Positions 1 through 11,477 of a stretch of DNA of 64,000 nucleotides are shown here, in pieces. Every line of letters begins with the position of its first letter. The stretch's first letter is position 1. The translations under genes were made by a program, and so were the position numbers. Where the stretch lies: positions 30,445,667 to 30,509,666 of the forward strand of contig OY294051.1 in assembly GCA_958510825.1 (NCBI GenBank). Direction: 5' to 3'. The notes under the pieces were generated by a model. That model made no database searches. It was not told the DNA's origin and saw only the letters and a program-made list of their open reading frames with translations. The DNA comes from Brachypterus glaber. Taxonomy: Eukaryota; Arthropoda; Insecta; Coleoptera; Kateretidae.

Positions 1-506
1 AAAGTTAGAAAATAAAATTAAGATGTGTACTTTTCTATACGCAGCACCTACTTTACTACAGCAACGCCACAGCTAAAATATAACAATTTTAGTCAGATCC
101 AAAGCCCTATTCCTTAAAATAAAAAAAATAAAATAATACAAATTGGGCAAAAACCTACAATTTTATAATGATACTACTTTAAATTAAGGGTTATGTGGCC
201 CTGTGTCATGTTTTGATTTCGAGAACTAATCGAGACAAGAGTGCAATTTAGAAAATCAAAACTCGCGAAAATCGATAAGTTCCGTTTCTCGATTCTCGTA
301 AAAACCTACAAACAATTGTGACGTCATCTGATGGCTGAATTATAGTTGTGCTTTCATCATAGCAAGCTGCTAACGACAAACTTGCTATCTTGCTAAATTA
401 TTAAAAAATATGAAAAAGCAAATTAAGATCCTTTTTTGTGTGTTTTTTTTTAATTAAGATTACGTGAGTAGCTACATCCAATTTAAAAATAACAAAAAGA
501 CCCTTG
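1..506. other. AT-rich non-coding stretch
   Basis: No gene, RNA or clear repeat boundary was seen. Around 215-300 there are several TCGAGA/TCTCGA-like words, which recur in looser form at 34620-34860, so this may be the edge of an old dispersed repeat. Confidence 0.4.
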
Positions 507-958
507 CTTAAAGCCAGGACCGGAAAGAGACAGCCCGGACCCCGGGGAAACGTTTTAACCCTACTCCCCATTTTTCCAAAACATAATTATCCCGTTCAGG
601 GTCGCAGCTAAGGTACTTGAACGGTGGGGGGCTAAATGGCGCGCCCATTTATTAAGTTAGAGCCGCAGGCGATTTTTTTTACGAATTATTTTAATTTCTG
701 ACTTTTATGAATTTCATATTTTAAACTCAAGTCATACAATCTTAAATTAAAAAAGAAATAAGATAGCCTTAGCGCCGCAGGCTTTTTTTACGCTTAAGTT
801 TTAAAAGCTTGTTAAAAAAAAAATACGTAACAAAGCCTAGCGCCGTAGGCAATTTTTTTTACGAATTTGAATCTATGGTCCACTTGGAAAAGGCCGGATC
901 CCCCTTGAGCCCTGTTTCCAGGGAATCTTCACCCCCTGAATCCGGCCCTGCTCAAAGC
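507..958. mobile_element. hAT-like non-autonomous DNA transposon with 8-bp TSD
   Basis: The element runs 515-950. Its left end reads CAGGACCGGAAAGAG and its right end, on the minus strand, reads CAGGGCCGGATTCAG, a short imperfect terminal inverted repeat. Directly outside lie cttaaagc (507-514) and ctcaaagc (951-958), an 8-bp duplication with one mismatch. An 8-bp TSD and ends starting CAGGG/CAGGA fit the hAT superfamily. The interior has no transposase and is clearly more GC-rich than its surroundings. The one mismatch in the TSD and the diverged ends suggest an old insertion. Confidence 0.6.
661..870 (+). repeat. Three spaced copies of a GCCGCAGGC/poly-T/ACG motif
   Basis: The motif GCCGCAGGC, followed by a T-run and then ACG, occurs at 662, 773 and (as GCCGTAGGC) 841. 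All three lie inside the hAT-like element 515-950 in the same orientation, so they are probably internal repeats of that element. The flanking sequence between them is not well conserved. Confidence 0.55.
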
Positions 959-1990
959 ATGTTACAAAAAAAATCAGGTTCCCCCATTCATTTAGTTTCT
1001 GTTGATTTTGAAACAATAATTCAACGAAATTCTTTAGATGTAGCGTCAATGAATTTCTCGAATTTAAAATGCCGAAATCCATTCTTCGCCTATGATAAAA
1101 AATAATTAAATTAAATTTCTAATATTTATAGTTATTTTTAACAGAAAAATTATGTGTTAGATGTATTATAATGTATAATACAGGATATATTATAAATTAA
1201 CTTTTACTTTTTTTTAAGTGAAATTTTTAAATTTTTACGAATAATTTCATTAATATAAAATTTTAATTAAATATTACTAAAAATAAATAAATAAGTATAA
1301 GAGTATATTGGCTACAAATATTTGTTATACCCATGAAAAAAATGTTATACTTAAAACAAGTGTAAATTTTTAAGTATATGATTATTCTTGAATATAGATT
1401 TGATTTTTTTTCCGTGTTACTAAAATTATTAATTTTTTTAATTTTTTTTTTACTTTTCTCGAAGCTTTATGTGTAAAAAAGCTGATTTCGGCAAAAATAA
1501 TCTGTCCGATAGTCTCTAACTGTCAGACTGGTCAGAAAATTTTGTGACCATGCTAACTCAAGAACGCTTTGAGTTAGTTCAAATTTGAATAATGGGTTCC
1601 TTATACCGTTCTTCTTAAAAAAAAATATTTTTTTTATATGAATATTAGTGGAAAGTGTTCTTATTTAGCAGCATTATTTTTATTTTATTTAATAAATCAA
1701 GACTTCTTTAATCGGTATTTTTATTTTTTATTTTTGTAGCAGTTAAACATTGAATTTAGCTTATTGTTTATTGTCATTGTTCATTCATAATCATAATTAT
1801 ACGGTTAAAAATCGAAATTCGATAGTGAATATCTCAATGAAACACTCTAATAATTATAGATTTTTAGTAAAAACTATGCAAGTTCTTAAGCCGTTCGACC
1901 TCATTTTCTCAAAGACCTTGGCTTTTTCCTTTTATCACACCCGAGATTCTTCAATAAATATCTAGGCATGGCTATCACTTATAGACGATT
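959..1990. other. AT-rich non-coding stretch
   Basis: No gene was found. At 1499-1600 there is a degenerate member of a dispersed repeat: a CTGTCCG-like pyrimidine run followed by CTCAAGAACG, clearer at 34970, 43388 and 60488. The rest is homopolymer-rich AT sequence. Confidence 0.35.
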
Positions 1991-1993
1991 ATT

Positions 1994-2029
1994 GTACTCT
2001 TCGCAGCGCGTTTAAGCGCTAGAAGAGTA
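1994..2029. repeat. Hairpin with GTACTCTT/AAGAGTAC arms
   Basis: GTACTCTT at the left pairs exactly with AAGAGTAC at the right, with an inner GCGC/GCGC stem. A similar hairpin (TACTCCTCGCAGCAC with GTGCTGAAAGAGTA) lies at 52625-52656, and half-related sequence at 8526-8555. It abuts the start of the foldback copy at 2030. Confidence 0.5.
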
Positions 2030-2190
2030 CACAGAAAAAACAAGGATTCCTTGAACCAAGGACAGGTGTCTTTCGATATGTTCAGAACAATATTCTCTTG
2101 TTTCAAGGCAAGCATTTTTTGAACCAAAGTCAATGTCCTTAAATAAACAGCACGGATTGTTGAATGAAGGTCTGCGCTCTTCATTTAAGG
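2030..2190. mobile_element. Truncated copy of the CACAGAAAAAA foldback MITE
   Basis: The sequence starts CACAGAAAAAACAAGGATTC after TA (2028-2029) and follows the left arm of the complete copies at 7431-7669 and 30297-30562, including TTGAACCAAGGACA and CTCTTGTTTCAAGGC. The right arm is missing: at about 2190 it joins directly to a Harbinger-like fragment. This shows a break or recombination between two transposons. Confidence 0.7.
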
Positions 2191-2425
2191 CCGATGATTC
2201 ATCGGCAAGATCACGCAAGAACAGGGCCGTAATTTTTTTTATTAATATCAATGTCAACAGTTTTTTACTGATTACAATATTATTTAAATATGGATAGTTT
2301 CGTCAATTTTTGTGTGAAAAAGGGAATTATGGGCTAAATAGTAATTTATGTTGAAATAAAAATACATCTGCCAAGCTTAGGAAATAAACAATAAATTTAT
2401 TAAATTTCGTTACGTAACGTTTACC
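2191..2425 (-). mobile_element. Internal fragment of the Harbinger-like element
   Basis: This segment matches the reverse complement of about 13755-13995 over its whole length, including CCGATGATTCATCGGC, TGTCAACAGTTTTTTACTG and the GTTACGTAAC palindrome at 2409-2418. Neither terminal repeat is present, so it is a broken piece of the family whose full copy is at 13670-14426. Confidence 0.75.
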
Positions 2426-3259
2426 CTTACGCAAATCACCCGAATGTACACCATTTTTTGCAATTTCAACATAGGAATTCCTCGTCATTTGACTGGACTA
2501 TAATACTTTTAGAGCCTTGAGACTGTGAAGTGTATAAATAAATTATGGGTACATAAATTAACAATGTAAATTAGAAATTTTTTGACTTTCGACCAAAGAA
2601 AGTGGACACAAAATAGTCTAAGAAAAGTAAGAGCGAATTATTTTTAATTAATAATTATACATAATGTACTAATTATAATTATTATTACTGTGATTTTAAT
2701 TTAGTATTCTTTCAATGTCAAATTATTCATTATAATATTTTTTGCACTACCAAGACTAAAACCTAATTTTACGCTTTCATTTTCGGGACTAAACTTGCCG
2801 TTTTTCTCCCTAGGGAATAAAAATCACGGCAACCTTGATAATATTAAAATATTATACTTACTATAGTACATATATGTGCTTTGCTGGTTCAAAAATTAGG
2901 TTTGGTGGTGTTTTGTAATAAATTAGCGATTCAAACCAATTTATTTGATTTTAACAAAGAAAACCTTTAAAAATAACATTGTTATAACAATTTATACATA
3001 ACTTAAAATTTATCATCTTCGTCCATTTTTTTGACGTTTGTGTCAACCATATTAAAAAACAATTGAAATCGCTCAGGAAACACTAATGCAGCGGGACTAA
3101 AACAGCCAGTTTAGTCCCTTGGTATATAAATAACTATTATTTTCTTCAGAACTTGTAAAAATAAGGATTTATTTTTTTGCTAATTAATTCGTATATTTAT
3201 AAAAATAAAAAAAAACGCAATACTTTCTCGGAAAAGTAAAATATTTGCATCAATCGATC
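2426..3259. other. Non-coding stretch with GGGACTAAA motifs
   Basis: No gene. GGGACTAAA at about 2785 and TTTAGTCCC at about 3110 form distant inverted words, and GGGACTAAAACAG at 3093 pairs with CAGTTTAGTCCC nearby. This could be the remnant of a foldback element, but the ends are not clear enough to call. Confidence 0.35.
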
Positions 3260-3359
3260 TAACCCATTAGGGACTACCGTCTAAATATTCATACAGATTT
3301 ACAGGTTTTTGTAAGGAGTGTTTTAAAATGCATTTAGTTTACAGTTTATTTATTTATGG

Positions 3360-3515
3360 CTTAGTATATGCAGAATAGTATATTCTATAACTAGTATGGA
3401 ATAGATAATATTCCGCGCGAGCGGAAAGTTTTTCATACGAGCCAGCAGGCGAGTATGACGGTCCCACGAGCGCGGAATGGCTATTCCATACGTGTTGTAG
3501 ACTATACTTTTTCTT
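3360..3515. repeat. Imperfect palindrome rich in CGAGCG words
   Basis: ATAGTATATTC and TATGGAATAG-type words on the left answer GGCTATTCCATA and GACTATAC on the right, around a GC-rich core with GCGCGAGCGGAAAG and CACGAGCGCGGAAT. A short core of the same style occurs at 36541-36659. It resembles a small foldback MITE. Confidence 0.45.
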
Positions 3516-3959
3516 CGACTGCAAATATGAAACAGTGTATGGCTTTAAAGTGTGGACAAGGTTAAAAACAATGTTTTTTGTGACTCGACATTGTAAATGC
3601 AACAAAACACATATTTTTAAATAAAGCAATTAGTGTTATTTAATAATTTAATCAAATCAGTACTTAAAAAAGATTTTTATTTAATTTTAGCACATATTTA
3701 CAAATTATAATGCAAAAATTGAAGGTTATGTCAGATTGTTGTGACGGATATCAGGTTTAAATATTTAACAATAGATGAAGCAGTTTTAATTTTTTGAACT
3801 AAATTGATAAAAAACTGGTCATTAATTAAGAAAAACTAATAAACTTTATGTAATTTTAACGCAAAACTTTAAATTGCATTAAATTATTCAATATTTCATG
3901 GTAAAATATACATTTTTTGCTAATTTTGCTACAGTTTTCTTTACTTTTATAAACAAGAT

Positions 3960-4050
3960 ATGGCACTACATGTGCTCATTCTGACACTTGATACGGAATA
4001 TTCATACCGTATCTACAGCTAGAATGGATTCATTCTGTATTTGAAAAGTA
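3960..4050. repeat. Short inverted words around GATACGGAATATTC
   Basis: GATACGGAATATTCATACCGTATC forms a hairpin-like block, and CATTCTG words stand on both sides. It is small, and its relation to the 3360-3515 palindrome is uncertain. Confidence 0.35.
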
Positions 4051-4637
4051 TGTGTATTTGTTTACATTCTAAAGCAGTCGTAGAAAAATTATGTTTTATT
4101 ATTCCTTGCGAGTAAAAGCGAAAACGTGAATTTTTTTTGCAATTTTTTGTAGTAAAAACAACTAAATTGGACTACTTATGGTAATATCATAAATATTTCA
4201 TATATTATAAAATAAATTCATGGGTCAGTCCTTAATGGGTTAAAATCGAAATCTTAGGTAAAAAGAATAATATCGAACCGCATCAATATAAATAAATCTA
4301 TAACTACGACCAATTTTAAGCGATAGTGTTTTTATTTATAAAAGTAATTATTAAAGGTGAATAGACAAAAACTTAAATAGATTTTCAGCATCGCCTACTT
4401 ATTTTATTCACGGATGCAATTTTTTTGCTTAATTTACTTTCATTTTAACTTGGTAATTTAATAGACGTAAATACATACAGGGAAACTTCAAAGGAAAAAA
4501 CAATCGAAAAAAATCCATGATCCAGGAGTTCGTAATTTTTTTTAAGTTGAAAAACCACGTGAATGACCATGTTTACGCACAAAGAAATAATCTCCAATTT
4601 TAGCTTGAAAATTGAGATTTGCATGCGTGTTTATACA

Positions 4638-4761
4638 TTAACACGTTAAGTGCCATGAGCAGGCTCACTTAATTTGCTAAAAATGCTCTGAGCATCCCAA
4701 AGGATGCTCAAAGCTATTTTCGCTATTAAGTGAGCATCCTCAGGGAGGCTTAACGTGTTAA
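4638..4761. mobile_element. TTAA-bounded palindromic MITE
   Basis: The arms start TTAACACGTTAAGTGCC and end GGCTTAACGTGTTAA, with further pairing of GAGCAGGCTCACTTAAT with ATTAAGTGAGCATCC and GAGCATCC with GGATGCTC at the centre. The whole 124 bp can fold into one stem. TTAA at both edges is the piggyBac-type target, although TTAA is also part of the palindrome, so the TSD is ambiguous. Confidence 0.6.
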
Positions 4762-5050
4762 GCTATAAACGTGCTTAATTCTAACTGTTTTAAAAATTAA
4801 TTAAAAATTTTGCTTGCTTTTTTAAAATAAAAGTTTCTAAAATAACCACTTTATGCTAAAATTTTTACCATGTATAGTTTTACTGTTTTATGCTTTGCTA
4901 AAAGCCCACGATTTGAGGAATCAAGTCTCTTTTTATTTAAATTAAAAATGTAAAAGTTATTTATATGCAAAATCTTTCTTAAGAAACAGTAACATGTTAA
5001 CAGGATCACCTTAATAGAAACACTCAGGAGACAAAACCAGAGCCATATTA

Positions 5051-5220
5051 TAGTTTGGCGCACGGATCTGTGGCTACGGGAAATATGATTGGAACGTGTG
5101 TGCAAGTGAGAGGCCCGTTGTAGGCACGTACGCCTTATAACGCTCTTGACGGAAAGAAGAGAGCGCAAATGATTCCTCCCCCTTTCGTCAGAGACTTTCT
5201 TTTATGCGGAGAACTATAAT
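5051..5220 (+). repeat. Unidentified 170-bp dispersed repeat, copy 1
   Basis: A GC-rich segment containing CACGGATCTGTGGCTACGGG, CTCTTGACGGAAAGAAGAG and ATGCGGAGAACTATA. It matches 44546-44702 in the same orientation, apart from a deletion of about 13 bp in the second copy. No tRNA-type A or B box was recognised, no terminal inverted repeat is visible, and no open frame is shared. It could be a SINE or a piece of a larger element. Confidence 0.65.
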
Positions 5221-5407
5221 AATGAGTGTTTCCACCCGTAAAATAAACTCTATATTAAATTTACCTCATTTACCTTATAAGGTAAAACATTTTTACAACA
5301 TTTATCAATGACGCTAATTTTGCAACTAAAAATGTATATACCTTCTAAAAATAGTATAATGCTGTAGGATTGAGTCTTCACGGGATTAGCTGTTGTCTGG
5401 ACTCATC

Positions 5408-5835
5408 TACACGGAAAGAAATTAGTGGGCTCTGCGCTATACATTATAAGATATTTGGTAACAGTGGCAAATTATAGTGATTTAAGCTATAGATTATAAG
5501 GGACACAATAACTAATAATGTTAAAAATAAATTGGAAACGATTATATATATTACAGACACGATTATATTTATTACAGGCACTATTTTAAATTTACAGAAA
5601 TTTTATTATATTATAAAAATTATTAGCACGGACAAGAATTAAATCTATTTAAGCTATAAATGCCATACTATTTGTTATATTTTATTATTCACTAAACAAT
5701 TAAAGTATTTCATATAAATTTTTACACTGACTGCCATAATTGTAAGAGAAAGCCTTGTATTTATATAATAAGCGATTATAATTTGCTTGGTATGTGTGTT
5801 ATAGCGCTCCTAGCTATAATTTTTTTTTCCGTGTA
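5408..5835. mobile_element. TA-flanked MITE with CACGGAAARAAATTA ends
   Basis: The left end CACGGAAAGAAATTA starts at 5410 after TA. The right end, read on the minus strand, is CACGGAAAAAAAAATTATAG ending at 5833 before TA. The subterminal CTGCGCTATA is echoed by GCGCTATAAC on the other strand. The 424-bp length, TA duplication and lack of coding sequence fit a Tc1/mariner-type MITE. Confidence 0.6.
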
Positions 5836-6944
5836 TAGCTTATAAACACTTCTGCAGGACCAGTAAAGAACTAGCTACTTTCTCATTATCTTTCATAAAA
5901 ACTTTGTAAATTTAATTGCTCTATAAGCCAGTTTGAAATAATAAAATAAATAAAAATAAACAGTTTTAGTTTTATTGCTCTCAAATCCCATAGGAAATAT
6001 AAATATTTCTACTTAGACACATAAATTAATGACAATTAAATGGTGAATAATTCTTTGTTTTTTATTGCAAAATTAATTGACTGGGTTTAGCTCTACAGAT
6101 TCAGAAGAGAAGAATAATACTATAGGTTAACTTTCTGTTTTGAAAAATTTTTAATACCTCAATTCTCAATACCCAGAATTAAATTTGTACACCAAAATTT
6201 TCTCCAGTGAAAAAGTTGAGGTTTTTATTGAAATATTTGGTTTTTGTTGTATAAAATTTGTGGACTTTGATGGTTTAAAAAAATCGTTTTTTTAAACACG
6301 TAATTTAAGTTATAATAGTTGCTTCCAGGATATGATACCTGTTTTTGACCATAGATAGGTCTTTAACAGATTTTATATAAAGCCATAAATTGAAAAGTAA
6401 TGAGAAAAAGTCGTAGAAGAAGACAAAGAGAGGGAGAAGTAGAAGAGCCACATAATTATATCACCTATAACGGCCTTAAGAGAGAGATAGCAGCTATATA
6501 TATAGAGAAAGCGAAATATAGGCAACCAACATGAAAACTTTTGATACCCCGGCCGCGTAAATTTAAATTTATAACTCATATCATATAGTATATGGTCTAT
6601 TTCTAGCTATTGATCTATAAACAACACATATGATTACAAAAATGCCAAAATGTCTTAAAAACAAAGCAAAAATGAAGAAAATTTATAGAAAAACGTAAAA
6701 ACTCGAAAAAAATTCCACAAACGTCACCTTTAAAAGTAAACAAAACAGCGTTGCCGCTTGTTGTCAAATGTTTGTAAATATGTATTATTCATCCATACAG
6801 TTAAAAAAAGAAAACAACACACTTTGAGGGAAAAAAGCATGCGATCTGGCAAATTGGCAGGGTATCAAAATAGTGATTCTCTATCCGCTAAATATCCTGC
6901 GCCAAAAGCTGCGCAAATAGGTAAATTCCTCTATAGGGATTTAA
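5836..6944. other. AT-rich non-coding stretch
   Basis: No gene or element ends were recognised. 6395-6460 is purine-rich (GAGAAAAAG, GAAGAAGAC, GAGAGGGAG). Confidence 0.35.
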
Positions 6945-6949
6945 GTTAT

Positions 6950-7050
6950 GTGAGAAGAGCGAAAAGAAGGAGTCGGGGGAGAAGAAGAAGAGTGAGAAGA
7001 AGGAGAGAAAGAAGAAGAGGAGGAAGGCAAAGGGGAGGAGAGAAAAGAAT
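6950..7050 (+). repeat. Polypurine tract (GAA/GGA-rich)
   Basis: About 100 nt consist almost only of A and G on the plus strand, with short GAAGAAGA and GGAGGAGG-like units. The apparent arginine-rich reading frame through it comes from composition. Such tracts can form triplex DNA or act as simple repeats. Confidence 0.7.
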
Positions 7051-7428
7051 ATGAAGAGCTACCATCCGCTATGAAGAGTATATTATGTGGAACACGAAGC
7101 AACATATATTCGCGAATTTTTAAATGAAATGTAGAATCTTTATTATGGTGTAACTATGATAATTATATGGACGTTTATGCTTTTCTGGTTGAATTGACTT
7201 ACTTTTACTAAAATTGCAACAGATTTACTATTCATTAGCAATTAAATGTACTGTCATAATATTCATCTTCTTATCTAGAATAATTAACTTTCATTAGTAA
7301 ATGAATTAAAATGCAATGAAAAGTTTTTGTTTTTTTTTGGAAATAAATATAAATACATACGGAAAAAAATTGCAGAATAACATCCCTTCTACCAGTTTTC
7401 CTAGTCCCTAACTTTCCCAATCATAGAA

Positions 7429-7671
7429 TACACAGAAAAAAGGATACCTTGAACCAAGTACACGTGTTTTTCGATATGTTCAATGCCATATTCTCTTGTT
7501 TCAAGGCCAGCATTTCTTTGAACCAATGTCCTAAATGAAAAGCACGGCTCTCATTCTAAAACCTGTTCTCTATATTAAAAAAAAAATGGTAGCCTTGAAA
7601 CAAGATAATACGACTTTAAAGATATCGAAAGACACGTGTACTTGGTTAGAGGAATCCTTTTTTTCTATGTA
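7429..7671. mobile_element. Foldback MITE, TA-flanked, CACAGAAAAAAGG ends
   Basis: The element runs 7431-7669 with TA on both sides. The left arm reads CACAGAAAAAAGGATACC, then TTGAACCAAGTACACGTG and CTCTTGTTTCAAGGCC. The right arm is its inverted copy, ending CCTTTTTTTCTATG. The arms make up almost the whole element. It belongs with 30297-30562 (best copy) and 2030-2190 (truncated). Confidence 0.75.
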
Positions 7672-7804
7672 CTCTACAATCGTACTCCGTAACATCGTTA
7701 CTTTCCAATAATCATACTCCAAAATAAAAGCACTTACACTTAATTATAAATTTTAGGCGCGAAATTTTACAAAATTATACTCAAAATTTGAATCAGCCAA
7801 ATAT

Positions 7805-8245
7805 ATAAAAATATGTTTATAATAAACTTATTTTTTTTATTAGATCATTCGTTCTCTGCCGCAAACGCCACTTTTGGGGCTTGGTACAAGGTCGAAAATC
7901 TGCGCGTCGTGTATGTAATTTTTATATACTCCATTTAATGAGAGAATACGACTCTGACGACACAGCGCACTCTATGGGGTAATTGGCACTTATTTCTTAA
8001 GACTTAATAAATGATTTTTTTAGATATACATGTTCTATATAAAAATTAAGTATTAAGTTTTACGAAATAAATGCCATTGCCCTGCAGAGTGCTATTTAGT
8101 TTACGCGCTGTGACGTCAGATTCGTATTCTCTCATACACGGCCCGCAGATTGTCAATCTTGGTACAAGCCCCAAAAGTGGCGTTTGCGGCAGAAAAAGTC
8201 CAATCGAATGATCTAAAAAAAAACATGTTTTTATATAATATTTGG
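7805..8245. mobile_element. Foldback element with long inverted arms
   Basis: The left arm contains TAGATCATTCG, TGCCGCAAACGCCACTTTTG, GGGCTTGGTACAAG and GAGAGAATACGA. The right arm repeats these inverted (CAAAAGTGGCGTTTGCGGCA at 8173 onward and CGAATGATCTA at about 8204). The arms are about 170 bp with a short AT-rich spacer near 7985-8060. The exact ends and a TSD are not clear. Confidence 0.7.
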
Positions 8246-8487
8246 GGCTTTTTGGTGTGGCTGAGAAAAAATACACTACAAAATGCCACAAAGGCTAAAA
8301 TAGCCCATTATTGGGTGGCTCACGTCTCATAAAAGCAACCGGTGAACCTATTTTAACCAATGCAAATGTGTTACGCAAAATATATAAATGCTGTTGCAAC
8401 AGAATAATAAGAATCAATTGAATAATACAACCTGCTTTTAAACTGAAGCAAGGTCTTTTAGCATTGTGCATAAAAACCATAAAATAA

Positions 8488-8555
8488 AACAAGCCGTGAA
8501 GATATGTTATGCTTTGCATTCCATAGTATACTCCTCACAGCGGAAACCGCTGAGC
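8488..8555 (+). repeat. Dispersed repeat with AACAAGCCGTGAAGATA, copy 1
   Basis: AACAAGCCGTGAAGATATG, CATTCCATAGTATACTCCTC and a GCGG/CCGC hairpin. The same order of words occurs at 42673-42728 and, more diverged, at 35773-35826. Function and class are unknown. Confidence 0.55.
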
Positions 8556-8599
8556 GGATAATAATTGCAATTTATCTCTTTCAAGTTTTTCGGTAAAAC

Positions 8600-9010
8600 A
8601 GTTTAAAAGTTGGTGAAATATGAATGTGAACTATCATTTTGACAGTTAGATCGATTGGTTTTGTTCCAAAAACTACCCTTACCAATTTTCTTGTTGCTAT
8701 AGTAACATGAAAATTAATATCTGTGGTTTTTAGAACAAAACCAATCGATCTAAGCGCCAAATACCTAGGCGTTTAAAAGTTTTGCAAAATATGACCTTGA
8801 ACTGTCGTTTTGATAAGTTAGTCGATTGGTCTTTGTCAAAGAACACTAATAGCAAATTTCATGTTTCAAGACCGACGCGTTTAAAAGTAAAATATGACCT
8901 TGAACTGACTTTTACAGGTGGATCATAGGCCACCTATACCAAATTCCATATTTCTAGCGTTTACCACTTAACAAAATATGACCTTGAGCTGTCAGTATAA
9001 CTTTTCTGTT
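8600..9010 (+). repeat. Four degenerate tandem units, each with a TGACCTTGA-like word
   Basis: Units start with GTTTAAAAG-like sequence near 8602, 8771, 8878 and 8958, followed by AAATATGACCTTGAACTG. The first unit has diverged to ATATGAATGTGAACTATC. Units 1 and 2 go on to GTTAG(AT)CGATTGGT. Unit 1 also carries an inverted pair (ATCGATTGGTTTTGTTC with GAACAAAACCAATCGAT, 8651-8748). Exact TGACCTTGA lies at 8792, 8895 and 8979. Confidence 0.7.
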
Positions 9011-11477
9011 TATGGATATTTTTTTTTTTTCATACCAAAAATTTATAGTTATTAATGTAATTTTTTCTAAAAATTACTCGACTTTCCCTTTTATTTTTTG
9101 TAATGTTTTTTTATTTTTGAAGAGATGTTTTTAAAAAAACAGTAGGGGTTTTCCTCTCGCAGAACATAATTTTGCCTAAAATTTTTATATCGATCGGATA
9201 TTCCATTCTTGAGTTAAAAGTTGTTCAAAATTCGATAAAAAACATTTCTATACAAAAGTTTTTGATCCTAGGGTCAATGCATCTTAGTCTTACTTTGTCC
9301 TTTCGTTTGGTTGTTAGTTTTTGGTTTTGGAATTAGCACCTGAGCAAAAACAGACTAAGTACAGGGGAATAAAGTAAAGCCAGATAAAGTGACCCTATTT
9401 GATCCAGGGTAAGTTTTGAGGAATTTGAAAACCATCGTATAATAACTCTTTTAGCTAGAGCTGTGAAGAGCTTAGTAACTTTAAGTTATTGAGATATGAA
9501 AACCAGAAGTAGAAAATGTAAGGTCGTCTGGTAAATATTTATTTAATTTTTTTTCTGAAAGAAGTATTGTTGTTTAGGAATATTAATTTACTGCAAGGTA
9601 GATTTTGATTATATAATATCATTATATGTAGGTACATAAAATGTATAATAATGTATAATAAGAATGACATTAATTGTAGTCTATATCAATTTATATGGAA
9701 TTTATTGTTTATGATATACCCACTTACAAAGACAAACTTTTATTGTTAGATTAAAAACGTAAAAAAAGAGGGATAATACATTTTTAAATAGGTATTGTTT
9801 CTGAAAAATAAAATATAGTTGTAGCAAGTTTTATACATCGCTGAGTTAAGAATGATACGTACTTTCACAATTTACAAAAAAAGGGGAATCATTTGACATA
9901 CGTTTCATCCTTTGCGGCCATAAGGTTTTTGGCATCGTCTTTTGTACGTTTTGTTCATGTAAAAAAATAACAACTAATACATTTTATCCAATACATACAG
10001 ATAATAAGACAATTACCAGCTATATTTTAAATAGATAAACTCAATAATAACCCCCGCGTGGCTTTTACTTTATTGAGTGGATAATTAGTTATTTTACCCA
10101 CTCAACTGTTTTTAATAAAAATATGAATTTCTAAGCTATTTATTGGATAAAACCTTGTATGGCACTCATGGGTAAACCGATATTGCCCTCTCTAAAATTT
10201 TCTAATGGGCAATAACTTACTTTACCCACTAGTACCATAAATAACTATTATTGGCACACCCATCCCAAGTCACTATTTATATGGGATTGCAAGTTTTTTT
10301 ATGTTATTATTGGTAAATTCCACAAAACATCTTTGTATTATTTCTGCAAACATTAAAATAATTTTACGGATATAACAATATATATTTATTTTAATCATTA
10401 CTCACCGTTTGCTCCTTAACCTTTTTTAAAAGTCAAGGATACTATTACGAAGACATGCATCCTAATGAATAAATGGATTTTTATCAAATTGCTATAAAAT
10501 GTGATGGAATAAAGGAACTATTTTTATTTAAATTCAATAATTATTTTCTTATATAAGAACATAATTGAAAAGAATTTTATGTCTCAAAATAGAATTCCTT
10601 GAATTATAGGAATAGGAATAATGATTCCTTGAAGGAACGTTTACTTTTGTAAATTATGCAAAACTTATCCTTAAGACATTTTAATGTGTTAAATTTTCTG
10701 TTTTGTTGCTTAACCAATTATAGAAATGTATTCCCTGGGAATAACTGAAAATAGAGATGTAGATTCCTAAATAAAAATACCTATTGGTAAAAACAGATAA
10801 TTGAATCTAACGCATATCATTCCTAGAGGGCCCTCTAGAGAACAAGGCACTTTAAGCAAGAGGTTAACATTTATAAAACAGAATTACTGCAACTACAAAA
10901 AGTACCTATACTAGGGAATTTGATTTTTTTTCACACGTGACAGCATTTTAACATCTCTAAATTTTCAAAATATTGATTTGAAATAAAGTTTATAAGTTTA
11001 TATAATAAAAAAATTGTATTGTTTAAATCTTAACGCATAAAGTTCATTTGAATTGAGAAAAATGGCAAATACGGCTGCTATGGTATCGAGTAAAGGATAT
11101 GCATTTTATTCACGAACGTTAAAATTATTTAAAACGCAAAATAAAACATTGCTGCTAACAAAAGAATACTTCCCCTGTTGGCGGCCTACTGTAATTACTG
11201 TTATTTAACAGTAAGCCTAGATTCACCCTTTTTCTTTTTTATTATTCACACTAATAATGCTATCTCTGTCCTATGCGACATTTTAAACATTTTTAAATCG
11301 GAAAAACCGGTTCAATTAGTAATTTCTAGGGACTTTTGTTATAGTTGGTAATATATCCAATCCCAATCTGGTTAAATTTTGCGCAACAAATAGTATTCAA
11401 CAATTAAAGCGCGCTGCAGCGTGGCCTTTGAAAGGGGCGGAGGTAGCCTTCTTGGCACATTCCAGTGCAGCGAATTC
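9011..11477. other. Long AT-rich stretch without recognisable genes
   Basis: Read on both strands, no coding sequence or RNA gene was found. AGGGTCA near 9273 and TGACCCT near 9390 are weak inverted words. GAGGGCCCTCTAGAG near 10827 is a short palindrome. Confidence 0.35.

Larger units (their letters stand above)
3260..4243. mobile_element. Possible transposon bounded by TAACCCATTAGGGACT-type inverted ends
   Basis: TAACCCATTAGGGACTACC at 3260 is mirrored by GTCAGTCCTTAATGGGTTAA ending at 4243, an inverted repeat of about 20 bp with a few mismatches. The right end includes TTAA, the left has CTAA. No coding sequence lies between. A palindromic block sits inside at 3360-3515. The long interior and imperfect ends leave the element call moderate. 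Confidence 0.45.

Noticed and set aside
809..1105. Open frame of 98 codons on the plus strand
   Set aside because: It runs across the right end of the hAT-like element and out into AT-rich flank, so it is a chance reading.
4851..5168. Minus-strand frame of 105 codons
   Set aside because: It reads through a dispersed repeat also present at 44546-44702, where the frame is different and shorter.
5051..5220. tRNA-derived SINE head
   Set aside because: No A-box or B-box and no cloverleaf was found by eye on either strand. It is kept only as an unclassified repeat.
6758..7054. Open frame of 98 codons with an arginine-rich tail, like a nucleic-acid-binding protein
   Set aside because: The arginines come from the polypurine GAA/GGA tract. 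The first part shows no protein-like composition.
8046..8332. Overlapping open frames on both strands
   Set aside because: They lie within the right arm of the foldback element 7805-8245; mirror frames are expected from a palindrome.
9265..9400. Foldback element with AGGGTCA/TGACCCT ends
   Set aside because: Only short and imperfect words pair; no consistent arms or duplication.
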